From contig CANMWA010000001.1 of assembly GCA_947501475.1 (NCBI GenBank), positions 434,001 through 498,000 on the forward strand: DNA of 64,000 nucleotides, read 5' to 3'. Source of the DNA: an uncultured Aquimarina sp. Lineage in GTDB: Bacteria > Bacteroidota > Bacteroidia > Flavobacteriales > Flavobacteriaceae. The position numbers were made by a program, and so were the translations under genes. Shown here in pieces: positions 37,297 to 46,386 of this stretch. The notes beneath the pieces were generated by a model. The model ran no database searches and was not told the origin of the DNA. It worked only from the letters and a program-made list of their open reading frames with translations. Within the stretch, counting starts at the first letter, position 1. Each line of letters opens with the position of its first letter.

Positions 37297-38271
37297 ATGG
37301 AACAACTTCGTAGAAACAGAAGATTAAGAACCAACGAGGCGATTCGTTCTTTGGTTCGAGAACATATAATTACTCCAAGTGACTTTTTGGTACCCCTTTT
37401 TGTGGTTGAAGGCAAGAATGTAAAAGAAGAAATTCCTTCTATGCCAGGATATTATCGATATAGTTTGGATCTACTTAAAAATGAACTGAAAGAACTTTGG
37501 TCACTAGGGCTAAAGTCGGTATTACTTTTTGTAAAAGTGCCTAATAACTTAAAAGATAATAAAGGCACCGAGGCATTAAATCCAGATGGATTAATGCAAA
37601 GAGCAATCAAAACGGTAAAAGATACTACTCCCGATATGTTGGTGATGACCGATGTTGCCCTTGATCCATATTCATCATATGGGCATGATGGGATTGTAGA
37701 AGATGGATATATTGTTAACGATGAAACTTGCGAAATTTTGGCAGAAATGTCATTGTCTCATGCACAAGCAGGAGCTGATTTTGTGGCTCCGAGTGATATG
37801 ATGGATGGTCGTATTCTTTCTATTAGAGAAATACTCGAAGAAGAAAATTTCAAAAATACAGGTATTATGAGCTATAGTGCCAAATATGCTTCAGCATTTT
37901 ATGGCCCTTTTAGAGATGCTCTCGATTCTGCACCAGGATTTGGAGATAAAAAAACATATCAGATGGATTTTGCAAATCGCGAAGAAGCGATCAAAGAAAC
38001 GCTTATGGATATCGACGAAGGAGCAGATATCGTAATGGTAAAACCTGGTTTATGTTATCTGGATTTGGTAAGAGAGGTGAGAGATAATGTAGATGTACCC
38101 GTTGCCGTGTATCAGGTAAGTGGTGAATATGCGATGCTTAAAGCTGCTGCCGAAAAAGGGTGGTTGGACCATGATGCAGTGATGCTAGAGCAAATTACGG
38201 CATTCAAAAGAGCAGGAGCTCATATTATTGCTAGTTATTTTGCTAAGGATGTGGTAAAATTGTTAGGTTGA
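37297..38271 (+). CDS. hemB: Porphobilinogen synthase (delta-aminolevulinate dehydratase)
   Basis: HemB joins two 5-aminolevulinate molecules into porphobilinogen in cytoplasmic heme and tetrapyrrole synthesis. The length of 324 residues is normal. Schiff-base lysines lie in SYSAKYASAFYGPF (K196) and VMVKPG (K249). The metal site is DVALDPYSSYGHDG (residues 119-132): the cysteines of the zinc type are replaced by Asp, Ala and Ser. This indicates the zinc-independent, magnesium-type enzyme. It is the first gene of a plus-strand group. The upstream 170 bases hold a weak -7 match (TATCTTTA at 37264). Confidence 0.97.
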   Translation: MEQLRRNRRLRTNEAIRSLVREHIITPSDFLVPLFVVEGKNVKEEIPSMPGYYRYSLDLLKNELKELWSLGLKSVLLFVKVPNNLKDNKGTEALNPDGLMQRAIKTVKDTTPDMLVMTDVALDPYSSYGHDGIVEDGYIVNDETCEILAEMSLSHAQAGADFVAPSDMMDGRILSIREILEEENFKNTGIMSYSAKYASAFYGPFRDALDSAPGFGDKKTYQMDFANREEAIKETLMDIDEGADIVMVKPGLCYLDLVREVRDNVDVPVAVYQVSGEYAMLKAAAEKGWLDHDAVMLEQITAFKRAGAHIIASYFAKDVVKLLG

Positions 38272-38356
38272 TTACTATATTTAAAATTCCTTCTCATCAA
38301 GAAAAAGGAAACAATAACGTAACTATTTTTTTGGTTTTTAATTAAAGATATTCCTT

Positions 38357-38743
38357 ATGATAAGTAGAGACAGATTATACCAAACATTCGGAGAGTTGTT
38401 ATATGTACTCGCAATGAGTGATGGTGTTATCCAGAAAGAAGAAGTTGAAACCCTAGAAGAAATCCTAAAAGGTCATCCAAAAGGAGAAGAGATAAAATGG
38501 TCTTTTGATTATGAAAGCACCAACCAAAATGATATTGATGATCTCTATAAAAAAGTGATCGAAGTATTTTCTGACAATGGCCCAGATGCAGAGTATGATT
38601 TTATGATCTATGCATTAACCAAAATTGCAGAAGCCAGTAAAGGAACAACTGCTAAAGAAAAAAAAGTAATTACCAATTTCTCTAAAGATTTGCTTGAACG
38701 ATTTTTAAACGATATTGAAAAAATTAAAGAGAAATATAAATAA
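38357..38743 (+). CDS. TerB-like helical protein
   Basis: This cytoplasmic, all-helical protein of 128 residues has the TerB-type pattern: ELLYVLAMSDGVIQKEEVETLEEIL near the N-terminus and a matching second half. TerB-family proteins bind metals and are linked to tellurite resistance and stress responses, but the single-domain Bacteroidetes members have no defined role. It stands 85 bases after hemB and 16 bases before the cytochrome c lipoprotein gene. Confidence 0.75.
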   Translation: MISRDRLYQTFGELLYVLAMSDGVIQKEEVETLEEILKGHPKGEEIKWSFDYESTNQNDIDDLYKKVIEVFSDNGPDAEYDFMIYALTKIAEASKGTTAKEKKVITNFSKDLLERFLNDIEKIKEKYK

Positions 38744-38759
38744 AAACTTTTCAAGTTAT

Positions 38760-39149
38760 ATGCAAAAAATTGCTTTCCTGATATGTAGTACAATGCTATT
38801 TTGTTTCAGTTGTCAACCTGAAAGAAAAGAAAAACAAACGATCCAGATAGAAACAAAGAAAAAAGAAATTTCTGCTTTTGATACTGGAAAAAATATTTTT
38901 AACGGAAAAGGAAAATGCTATACATGCCATCAGATTGATAAAAAATCTATTGGTCCAGCTGTGATCGAAATTATGAAGATTTACCAAGAACAGGATGCCG
39001 ATTTGATTGCGTTTTTAAAACAAAAAGCAGAACCCATTGTTGATCCCGAAACCTATGCTGTGATGAAAACTAATTTTGCCATTATCAAAACATTTTCTGA
39101 TGAAGAAATAAAAGCCCTCGAAGTATATATGACCAAAGTAAGTAAATAA
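38760..39149 (+). CDS. Cytochrome c lipoprotein
   Basis: This 129-residue protein starts at ATG 38760, where a lipoprotein signal begins (MQKIAFLICSTMLFCFSC, lipid Cys 18). A start further upstream would overlap the TerB gene. It has one class I c-type heme site, CYTCH (C53, C56, H57), with an axial Met probably in YAVMKTNF near 103. It would be anchored in the envelope and carry electrons to an oxidase or other partner not encoded here. The 32 residues between anchor and heme domain are charged and flexible. Confidence 0.9.
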   Translation: MQKIAFLICSTMLFCFSCQPERKEKQTIQIETKKKEISAFDTGKNIFNGKGKCYTCHQIDKKSIGPAVIEIMKIYQEQDADLIAFLKQKAEPIVDPETYAVMKTNFAIIKTFSDEEIKALEVYMTKVSK

Positions 39150-39210
39150 CAGTCATGTATGACCAGAATTTTTGTTCAAATCCGTATTTTAGTATCATAT
39201 TCAAAATAAA

Positions 39211-40296
39211 ATGACCTTACTCATAATTTACGCAGTACTTTCTATTTTCTTTTCTTTTTTATGCTCTATTCTAGAAGCAGTACTACTTAGTATTACTCCT
39301 ACTTTTATTAATGTAAAAAAGAAAGAAGGAAAACCCTATGCTGCAACTCTCGAAAATCTAAAAAAAGATGTCGATAAACCCCTTATAGCAATACTTACTG
39401 TAAATACGATTGCACATACGGTAGGTGCTATTTTGGTTGGGGTTCAAGCTGAACAATTACCCTATAAATTTGAAATATTAGGAGTAAATCTAGTCGGGAT
39501 TGTATCTACAATCATGACCATATTGATTTTGGTGGTTTCAGAAATTATACCCAAAACTATAGGAGCTACTTTCTGGAAACAATTGGCCAACTTTACATCC
39601 AAAGCATTAGTGATTTTGATTGCACCACTAAAATATACTGGTATGTTATGGTTACTTCAACTCACGACTAAGCTTATCGGTGGTAAAGGACATCATGGAT
39701 CGGTATTAAGTAGAGAAGATTTCACAGCTATGGCCGATATTGCCGAAGAAGAAGGAGTTTTTGAAGAATCAGAATCTAAAGTGATTAAGAATTTACTCAA
39801 TTTTAAGGCAGTAATGGCCAAAAATATCATGACCCCTAGAACGGTATTAAAAATTGCGCCCGAAGATCAAAGCGTATCAGATTTTTTTAAAGCCAACAAA
39901 AACCTTCGGTTTTCAAGAATACCCGTTTATAAAGATAATCAGGATAACATAACTGGATACGTTTTAAAAGATGAGGTATTTAAGCAAATGGCTGAAGATA
40001 AACACGACAAGAAATTAGGAGATATTAGAAGACAATTGTTTGTTGTTAACCGAAATATGCCGGTACCTAATCTTTTCGAAAAACTGGTTGAAGAAAGAGA
40101 GCATATTGCCTTGGTAGTAGATGAATATGGTTCGATAAGTGGTATTGTTAGTATGGAAGATGTTATAGAAACGCTACTGGGATTAGAAATCGTAGATGAG
40201 AGCGATACCGATGCTAATATGCAAGACCTGGCTCGAAAGAATTGGGAGAATCGTGCTCGTCGACTTGGTATTTTAGACGAGAACCAAGAAGAATGA
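39211..40296 (+). CDS. CNNM/CorC-type DUF21-CBS membrane protein
   Basis: This 361-residue protein begins with an N-terminal DUF21 membrane domain (about 1-150, four helices). It is followed by the acidic helix EEEGVFEESESKVIKNLL and a CBS pair (NIMTPRTVL near 205; ERE-HIALVVDEYGSISGIVSMEDVIE near 300). It lacks the C-terminal CorC/HlyC FAD-like domain that many homologs have. The family is linked to Mg2+/Co2+ transport or efflux. Its TGA overlaps the ATG of the next gene, so the two are translationally coupled. Confidence 0.9.
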   Translation: MTLLIIYAVLSIFFSFLCSILEAVLLSITPTFINVKKKEGKPYAATLENLKKDVDKPLIAILTVNTIAHTVGAILVGVQAEQLPYKFEILGVNLVGIVSTIMTILILVVSEIIPKTIGATFWKQLANFTSKALVILIAPLKYTGMLWLLQLTTKLIGGKGHHGSVLSREDFTAMADIAEEEGVFEESESKVIKNLLNFKAVMAKNIMTPRTVLKIAPEDQSVSDFFKANKNLRFSRIPVYKDNQDNITGYVLKDEVFKQMAEDKHDKKLGDIRRQLFVVNRNMPVPNLFEKLVEEREHIALVVDEYGSISGIVSMEDVIETLLGLEIVDESDTDANMQDLARKNWENRARRLGILDENQEE

Positions 40297-40772
40297 CCCA
40301 AACTGCCTATATAAAAACACCTTTAGGGATAGCAGCAATATCTGGTGATAAAGAAGGAATTACTCATGTTTCGGTAACTCAGGAATCAACTACTATACCT
40401 TCTTCAAAAATTCCAGCTCATTTACAAAATGCAGTGACCCAGCTCAAAGAATATTTTGAAGGACAACGTGCAGTTTTTGATCTTAAATTAAACCCTTCAG
40501 GAACCGATTTTCAGAAAAAAGTATGGGAAGAATTATTAAAAATTCCCTTCGGAAAAACTGCTACATACCTTGATATGGCAAAACGATTGGGCGATCCAAA
40601 ATGTATACGAGCCGCTGCTACCGCTAACGGAAAAAACCCATTATGGATTATTGTTCCTTGTCATCGTGTAATTGGTAGTGACGGATCACTTACAGGATAT
40701 GCAGGTGGTTTGTGGCGTAAAAAATGGCTTTTAGATCATGAAAACCCTGTAAAACAACAATCGTTGTTTTAA
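40293..40772 (+). CDS. ogt: Methylated-DNA-[protein]-cysteine S-methyltransferase
   Basis: This enzyme of 159 residues repairs O6-alkylguanine by moving the alkyl group onto its own cysteine. The acceptor is C123 in VPCHRVIGSDG. The helix-turn-helix arginine finger lies in CIRAAATANGKNP (R106). The start at 40293 overlaps the CNNM stop as ATGA; an upstream frame extension would lie inside that gene. The last residues are KQQSLF, which resembles the bacterial sliding-clamp binding motif (QL[S/D]LF). There is a terminator just downstream. Confidence 0.95.
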   Translation: MTQTAYIKTPLGIAAISGDKEGITHVSVTQESTTIPSSKIPAHLQNAVTQLKEYFEGQRAVFDLKLNPSGTDFQKKVWEELLKIPFGKTATYLDMAKRLGDPKCIRAAATANGKNPLWIIVPCHRVIGSDGSLTGYAGGLWRKKWLLDHENPVKQQSLF

Positions 40773-40794
40773 TTGTATAGTTAAAATATATTGC

Positions 40795-40827
40795 ATTAGT
40801 TTTAAAAAATGAAACTAATATTTTTTA
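40795..40827 (+). terminator. Rho-independent terminator after ogt
   Basis: ATTAGTTT and AAACTAAT form an 8-bp stem with a 9-base loop followed by ATTTTTTAT, 22 bases after the ogt stop. Confidence 0.75.
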
Positions 40828-40909
40828 TCATTGCATTTCAAGTCGTTCATTTTTTTTAATTAAATTGGCATGAACTCAATATTTACACAAACACTAATTA
40901 ATTTTTAAT

Positions 40910-42082
40910 ATGAAAATCTTCAAAAAATTTCTCAAAGCGCTTTTAATTATTATTGTTCTTTGCGTTATTTCATTATACATGTTTGACTCTGAATACATCT
41001 TTAAAGGGGTTCGTGTAGTATATATGACAGGTCATACTACTGCTTATTTAGATGATTATACTCATTTTGACAATCGTACCATAAAAAAAGGAAATGCAGA
41101 TTTGCCTTGGGCAATACATGAAGAATATAACAAAGCGAAACCTACTGATAGATTAAATAAAATTAATGAAGAGCTAGGTACTGTTGCATATATGATTATC
41201 AAGAATGATAGTATCTGGTATGAGAATTATGCAGATGGGTTTGGTACCGAATCTAGAACCAACTCTTTTTCTATGGCAAAAAGTATAGTTACAGCCATGT
41301 TAGGAAAAGCGATAATGGAGGGGCATATTAAAAGCCTGGATCAACCGTTGGGAGATTTTTTTCCAGAATTCTCTGAAGGATTAGCCGCAAAAACTACAGT
41401 AGGTGACCTCTCGTCTATGTCATCTGGCCTTAACTGGATCGAAAGTTATACCAGTCCGTTCTCTATAACAGCAAAAACATATTATGACACTAATATTAGA
41501 GAAGTATTATTAGGTTTAGAAGTTGTAGAAGAACCCGGTAAAGAATTTAAATACTTAAGTGGTAGTACTCAATTATTAGGTATGGTAATCGAGAAAGCTA
41601 CAGGGAAAAATTTATCGAATTACCTAAGTGAGAGTTTCTGGAAACCTATGGGGATGGAGCAAGAAGCTATATGGCAATTAGATAGTGAAGATAGCGGTAT
41701 GGAAAAAGCATACTGTTGTATAGCCAGTAATGCAAGAGATTTTGCCCGTTTTGGAGTGTTATTTAAAAATAAAGGTGTCTTTGCTGGACAACAATTATTA
41801 CCTGCAGATTTTGTAGAATTAGCCACCAAACCAAGATTCGAGAAAGATGATATGTATGGATACGGATTGTGGATATCGGATCATATGAATAAGAAGATTT
41901 TTGCCATGCGAGGTATTTTAGGGCAATATGTGATTTGTATCCCAGAAGACGATATTATTGTAGTGCGATTAGGGCACAATAGAGGGCGCAATAGAGGGCA
42001 ATTTGTTCCAGGAGAATCATTTACAGATGATTTCTTTGTCTTTATCGAAGAAGCCTATAAAATGCTGGAGAATGCTTCATAA
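40910..42082 (+). CDS. Serine hydrolase of the beta-lactamase/class C family
   Basis: This 390-residue protein has an N-terminal membrane anchor or uncleaved signal (residues 1-25). The serine beta-lactamase-like fold shows SMAK (nucleophile S121, K124) and YLS (Y215, S217). A C-terminal HNRGRNRG stretch sits where the KTG-type box would be. It would act in the periplasm. Substrates of such esterases, D-peptidases and nylonase-like hydrolases cannot be told apart by sequence; a true beta-lactamase is unlikely. The exonuclease gene overlaps its end by 11 bases. Confidence 0.88.
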   Translation: MKIFKKFLKALLIIIVLCVISLYMFDSEYIFKGVRVVYMTGHTTAYLDDYTHFDNRTIKKGNADLPWAIHEEYNKAKPTDRLNKINEELGTVAYMIIKNDSIWYENYADGFGTESRTNSFSMAKSIVTAMLGKAIMEGHIKSLDQPLGDFFPEFSEGLAAKTTVGDLSSMSSGLNWIESYTSPFSITAKTYYDTNIREVLLGLEVVEEPGKEFKYLSGSTQLLGMVIEKATGKNLSNYLSESFWKPMGMEQEAIWQLDSEDSGMEKAYCCIASNARDFARFGVLFKNKGVFAGQQLLPADFVELATKPRFEKDDMYGYGLWISDHMNKKIFAMRGILGQYVICIPEDDIIVVRLGHNRGRNRGQFVPGESFTDDFFVFIEEAYKMLENAS

Positions 42083-42785
42083 AATAGATCTTGAGCATCT
42101 TTTATTTCTGGATATTGAGACCGTTCCAGAGTATAAAGACTTTGAGGATTTAAGTGACGAAACAAAGTACCTTTGGGCTGATAAAACCAAATATCAACGT
42201 AAAGAGGATTTTACACCCGAAGAGTTTTATGAACGTGCTGGTATATGGGCCGAGTTTGGCAAAATAGTATGCATCTCTGTAGGGTATTTTACTCATAAAG
42301 GAGCGACAAGATCGTTTAGAACCACTTCATTTTACGGAGAAGAAAAACAATTACTTGTCGATTTTAAAAACCTAATTGAAACTCATTTTAATGGCCCAAA
42401 TCATTTGCTTTGCGCACATAACGGTAAGGAGTTTGATTTTCCGTACATCGCTCGTAGAATGATTATCCACAATATAGCATTACCTTATAAATTAAACTTA
42501 TTTGGCAAAAAACCCTGGGAGGTACCACACCTAGATACACTAGATTTATGGAAGTTTGGAGATTATAAACATTACACTTCGCTAAAATTATTGACTAGTA
42601 TATTAGGGATCCCTTCTCCCAAAGATGATATCGATGGCAGCCAAGTGCGACAAGTGTATTATGAAGATCAAGATATAGATCGTATCATCGTGTATTGCGA
42701 AAAAGATACCATAGCCGTAGCACAAATACTACTTCGTTTACGACAAGAGGAGTTGTTAAGTGAAGATGAGATAGTTTCGGTATAA
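42072..42785 (+). CDS. PolB-like 3'-5' exonuclease (DEDD family)
   Basis: This is a 237-residue stand-alone exonuclease domain. I chose the ATG at 42072 (MLHKIDLEHLLFLDIETVPE) because the longer frame runs inside the previous gene. Exo I is FLDIETVPEY (Asp and Glu metal ligands), Exo II is in LCAHNGKEFDFPYIARR, and Exo III is in YCEKDTIAVAQILLR. It matches the predicted 3'-5' exonucleases related to the PolB proofreading domain. A role in DNA repair or RNA trimming is possible but not shown. Confidence 0.88.
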   Translation: MLHKIDLEHLLFLDIETVPEYKDFEDLSDETKYLWADKTKYQRKEDFTPEEFYERAGIWAEFGKIVCISVGYFTHKGATRSFRTTSFYGEEKQLLVDFKNLIETHFNGPNHLLCAHNGKEFDFPYIARRMIIHNIALPYKLNLFGKKPWEVPHLDTLDLWKFGDYKHYTSLKLLTSILGIPSPKDDIDGSQVRQVYYEDQDIDRIIVYCEKDTIAVAQILLRLRQEELLSEDEIVSV

Positions 42786-42794
42786 ATAAACAGC

Positions 42795-43043
42795 CTAGTT
42801 CATTCTATTTCGTCTATCTTCTTTGGTAGGAAAATATAGATTTGAGCTGCTGTAGGTAGTGCCATAAGTTTTTACTGCCGAATATACTTGTTGTAAGGCA
42901 TCTTCTACCGATTATGTAACTCATCGGTTACACAAATACATTGAATGTCATTAAGAATTAATTCCCAGTGACCATCACTACCTTCAATCTTAGGAGTCAA
43001 TTTTCTAAAGATTTGATCTAATTGCTTATTGTTCGAAGTAATT
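42795..43043 (-). pseudogene. Remnant of a conserved Bacteroidetes gene with internal deletion
   Basis: Two coding pieces are visible on the minus strand. The first reads NNKQLDQIFRKLTPKIEGSDG and continues HWELILNDIQCICVTDELHNR, then hits a stop. Immediately after, in a different frame, comes VEDALQQVYSAVKTYGTTYS then SSNLYFPTKEDRR and a stop. No start codon is left in frame. From memory the two parts match the N- and C-terminal thirds of a conserved flavobacterial protein of about 150 residues with no assigned function. The middle has been deleted out of frame, so the gene is dead. Confidence 0.7.
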
Positions 43044-43075
43044 TACAATTTAGCTATCTATTTGTATATATAAAA

Positions 43076-43107
43076 AAATTTCCCCCTCCATACAGGAGAG
43101 GGAATTT
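43076..43107 (-). terminator. Strong terminator after a small ORF
   Basis: On the minus strand, AAATTCCCTCTCC pairs with GGAGGGGG(A)AATTT (13 bp, one bulged A, 5-base loop), and a T-run follows. It is placed 14 bases after the stop of the 35-residue ORF at 43122-43229. Confidence 0.75.
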
Positions 43108-43121
43108 ATCGTAACTATATG

Positions 43122-43229
43122 TCAGTCGTGTCCCCCAACAAACTCGAAAATTGTCATGGTAGATTCGAGTCGATCCCCTTCGATATAATTACAAGCAAGC
43201 AGGGAGGAAAATAAATCCCCACCCATCAT
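43122..43229 (-). CDS. Possible 35-residue peptide gene or small RNA
   Basis: This ORF starts MMGGDLFSSLLACNY, continues IEGDRLESTMTIFE and ends FVGGHD. It is not related to its neighbours. A strong terminator follows after 14 bases, so a short minus-strand transcript probably ends here. No clear ribosome binding site is seen, but that is normal in this genome. The same transcript could be a regulatory RNA that only happens to contain an ORF. I do not recognise the peptide. Confidence 0.35.
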   Translation of the reverse strand: MMGGDLFSSLLACNYIEGDRLESTMTIFEFVGGHD

Positions 43230-43476
43230 ATATATTATTATTGCTAATCAATATTATGATTCGATATAAAACATGGAATATTACCTCTTGATAATAGTAT
43301 CCAAAAGAGTTAGTAAGCTATTGCAATAGCTTTATTTATAGTAAGAAGCCAAATAATGAAAAAAATGTGTGAGAAGTAATCTATGGTGCGAATATACAGA
43401 TTTATTTTAAGAAAACAGATATTTCATTAACATTTTATTAAGATTTTTATATCTAATACATTAACTATTGTCAACT

Positions 43477-45429
43477 TTAGTTACATGTATTTCCTGACAT
43501 AGTAATACCAGCCGGGGTATCTGATTCATTATGGATGCAAACAAACCTTGATGCTCCTGTAGGCTCTGATATTGTATTGGTTGCTATAGATACATCTGTA
43601 TGAGTGCCATATAAACGAACTCCATTACTTTCATTAGGTTTTATAGTATTTAAGGATACATCTACGTTAAATGTATTACCGACCTGAATACCACCAATTA
43701 CATCATTATTTGTAAATGTTACTCCGTTGGTATTAGAAAGAACAACTGCATTTTCATTTAAGAAAGTGTTATTCTCGAATAACAATGTATTGTTTTTATG
43801 TTCTTCTTTGTCGTTCATCTGGGCAAAATAGACATGAAAACTTCCAGAAGTAACGGTATTTCCTTTAACTTCAATATTATTATTAAAAGTATTAGTAGCA
43901 GCAATACCGCTACCAGTTACATTGATTGTATTGTTATAAAATCTAGAGTCAATTGTTTTTGCTATTTGTATCCCAAGACCACAGTTGGTAATTGTATTAT
44001 CATGTACAAAAGTATCTTTTGTACCTGTTGCAATCCCCAGGCTATACCCTTCGATAGTATTTCCTGCAACTTCATTATTAAATACGGTTTCACTCTCTAT
44101 TCCTCCAGCGGTAAATATCGCCCAGCTATCTATAGCAGTTCCTGTGGCTTTAAATCTGTTATTGATGATCCTGGTACCAGATACCAGTGAGTATACTGCT
44201 CTTGTTCCAATATCATTATCTTCGATAGTAATATCTTGGCCTATTGTAGCTGTGATAAAACCACCTCTACTGCCTGTTTCTGTATTTTTTCTAATGGTAA
44301 TATCAAAGGCGCGTTGTCTTTCCATAAGAATTCCGTTACCATCTCTAAACCGATCGGGTTCGATATTAATAGCATACCCAACTTCACCACCATCAGAGTT
44401 CGATGATGGTAATCCAGTATCTATAAATGTATTCCCTTCGATCAGTACATCACGAGCATCTGTAAGGGCAATAGCCATTCTTCTTGAATTTTTGAATTCG
44501 CAGTTTTTGATAATTACCCCAGTAGTAGGGATATAATCTGGATTGAAGGAAAAACCAAAAGAATATATACTCATTGAACCTTTAGAGCCATCAATAAAGT
44601 TCACCCCATCTAGCGTAATATTTTTTCCAGAATGAATAAGAAACAAATGAGTTCCTTCTAAGCCTATATCTGCAGAAGAATAAACCCGCTTGTCTCTGTC
44701 TCCATATAGAGTACCTCCAGATACAATAACATTAGACACATCTCTAACTGCCAATATTGCACCACCCTCTACACCAGCTTCAGCAGTAAATGTGCGTAAA
44801 TGGGTATTCTCAGACATTTTCAAATGAAAATCTGAAGGAATGTTTATAGCTTCAAGAGAAGGGTAGAAATTTTGATTCGAAGTAGTACTTGTTACTTTTG
44901 TGATTTCGAAATAAGCATCAAGTCGACCAATTTCGAAGGTTGTAGCACCTAATTCTTTTGTATAAAACATTAACCTCTCGAATTCGGCATTATTTTTTAA
45001 GGCAATTTCTGAAGTCGTTTTGCCTTCTACAATATCCCATCTCACAGCATATAATCTAAATGTTTTACCTATAAGTTTTACATTTCCGTCGATCTTAAGT
45101 TTATTACTTAAAAGCCTTCCATCAATTGTACCTCCGGTAAACACTAATGTACCATCACCAATAATATCACCCCCTTCGAATTCAAAATTAACATTAGCCG
45201 GTAGATTAATAGTCTCTCCTTTAAGATCTAACACACAGTTTATTACTATCGTAGAATTTTCTGTAACGGTTGATAAATCAAAATCACAAGGAGTAGTAAT
45301 TACATTTTCAGGTATATCGGGTATTATTTCCTCTCCTATTTCAGGAGGATTATTTCCAACACTTTCTTTACTACATGAAATAATTACACAAGCAGAAATG
45401 ATGAATATAGGGTATACTAATTTTTTCAT
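43477..45429 (-). CDS. Lipoprotein with right-handed parallel beta-helix
   Basis: This 650-residue lipoprotein (signal with IISC lipobox, Cys about 19) contains many short repeats of the parallel beta-helix type from about residue 220 onward, such as NVIVSGGTLYGD, DVLIEGNTFIDTG and DITIEDNDIG. The first 180 residues include a beta-rich cap with FEFEGGDIIGDGTLVFTGG. Beta-helix proteins of this kind are often polysaccharide lyases or glycan binders, but I see no defined active site. It is transcribed alone at the head of a minus-strand stretch, with the 43230-43476 spacer after it. Confidence 0.85.
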   Translation of the reverse strand: MKKLVYPIFIISACVIISCSKESVGNNPPEIGEEIIPDIPENVITTPCDFDLSTVTENSTIVINCVLDLKGETINLPANVNFEFEGGDIIGDGTLVFTGGTIDGRLLSNKLKIDGNVKLIGKTFRLYAVRWDIVEGKTTSEIALKNNAEFERLMFYTKELGATTFEIGRLDAYFEITKVTSTTSNQNFYPSLEAINIPSDFHLKMSENTHLRTFTAEAGVEGGAILAVRDVSNVIVSGGTLYGDRDKRVYSSADIGLEGTHLFLIHSGKNITLDGVNFIDGSKGSMSIYSFGFSFNPDYIPTTGVIIKNCEFKNSRRMAIALTDARDVLIEGNTFIDTGLPSSNSDGGEVGYAINIEPDRFRDGNGILMERQRAFDITIRKNTETGSRGGFITATIGQDITIEDNDIGTRAVYSLVSGTRIINNRFKATGTAIDSWAIFTAGGIESETVFNNEVAGNTIEGYSLGIATGTKDTFVHDNTITNCGLGIQIAKTIDSRFYNNTINVTGSGIAATNTFNNNIEVKGNTVTSGSFHVYFAQMNDKEEHKNNTLLFENNTFLNENAVVLSNTNGVTFTNNDVIGGIQVGNTFNVDVSLNTIKPNESNGVRLYGTHTDVSIATNTISEPTGASRFVCIHNESDTPAGITMSGNTCN

Positions 45430-45510
45430 TTTGGGGGATGTATAGGGTTGATTTAGAAGTAAATTGATTTTGATTGATGTATATAAAAGTATAAAAAATA
45501 TTTTAATGCA

Positions 45511-46386
45511 CTAAAATACCTTTTGAATGACTGGGTTAAAAGCTTTTGAGCCTACCATAACGGTATCTCCAATTTTTAGGTCATTGATCTCTGATTCCTG
45601 AGCGATAATTTTTACAACATTGGTGCCGATTAGTACCGTAACAATATATACCACTTCTTCTTTTTGGATAGCAATAACCTCGCCTGTAAATTGAAATTTA
45701 GCACTCATTTGGTGTGATGTGAAAATTTCTGAAGGTGTTCCTGATTTGATAATATTTCCCTTATCTAACATACATACTTTATCAGAAAGCTTTATGATTT
45801 CACCAATATCATGACTTACCAAAATTGTGGTTAGATTGTATTTGTTGTGAACTTTTAAAATATAATCCTGCAGTTTTATTCGCATTTTGGTATCTAACGC
45901 AGATAAAGGTTCGTCAAGTAATAAGATTTCAGGTTGTTGTACCAAAGCACGAGCTAAAGCGACACGTTGTTGTTGTCCACCAGATAGAGTGCTGGGCTTT
46001 TGATGTTGTAATTCACCTAGCTCTACGATTTCAATAAGTTCTTCGATAATGGTATAATCCTGATTTTTTGCAAACGCATATTCCAGATTTTTACGTACCG
46101 TCATGTTTGGAAACAAGGCATAATCCTGAAACACAAAACCTACTTTTCGTTGTTGAGGTTTTAAATTGATTTTAGCTTCTGTATCCAGCCAAATTTTGTC
46201 ATTTATGATTATTTTCCCATGATCTGGGGATAGCAACCCCGCCAGCATACGAAGGGTTGATGTTTTTCCGGCACCCGATTCCCCATAAAGTGTTATAAAT
46301 TGACCCGATTCTAGTGCTAAATCGATATCTAATGACATGTTACCAGTAGCAGCCTTCAATTCTTTATGTAATGACAACTGAATCAT
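45511..46386 (-). CDS. modC: Molybdate ABC transporter ATPase
   Basis: This 291-residue ATPase of the molybdate importer has Walker A GESGAGKTST near residue 35, signature LSGGQQQRVALARAL, Walker B ILLLDEPLSALD and switch His in LVSHDIGEI. The C-terminal 65 residues contain a Mop/TOBE domain that senses oxyanion. It overlaps modB by four bases and ends the molybdenum/xanthine dehydrogenase operon. Confidence 0.93.
   Translation of the reverse strand: MIQLSLHKELKAATGNMSLDIDLALESGQFITLYGESGAGKTSTLRMLAGLLSPDHGKIIINDKIWLDTEAKINLKPQQRKVGFVFQDYALFPNMTVRKNLEYAFAKNQDYTIIEELIEIVELGELQHQKPSTLSGGQQQRVALARALVQQPEILLLDEPLSALDTKMRIKLQDYILKVHNKYNLTTILVSHDIGEIIKLSDKVCMLDKGNIIKSGTPSEIFTSHQMSAKFQFTGEVIAIQKEEVVYIVTVLIGTNVVKIIAQESEINDLKIGDTVMVGSKAFNPVIQKVF

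Noticed and set aside
40242..40292. Upstream start for the methyltransferase
   Set aside because: It lies inside the preceding CNNM gene; the ATGA overlap at 40293 gives the family's normal N-terminus.
43798..44536. Long plus-strand ORFs opposite the beta-helix lipoprotein
   Set aside because: They are shadows of the beta-helix gene's repeats, rich in Ser/Ile/Pro from reversed Asn/Thr/Gly codons, without any start context or domain.
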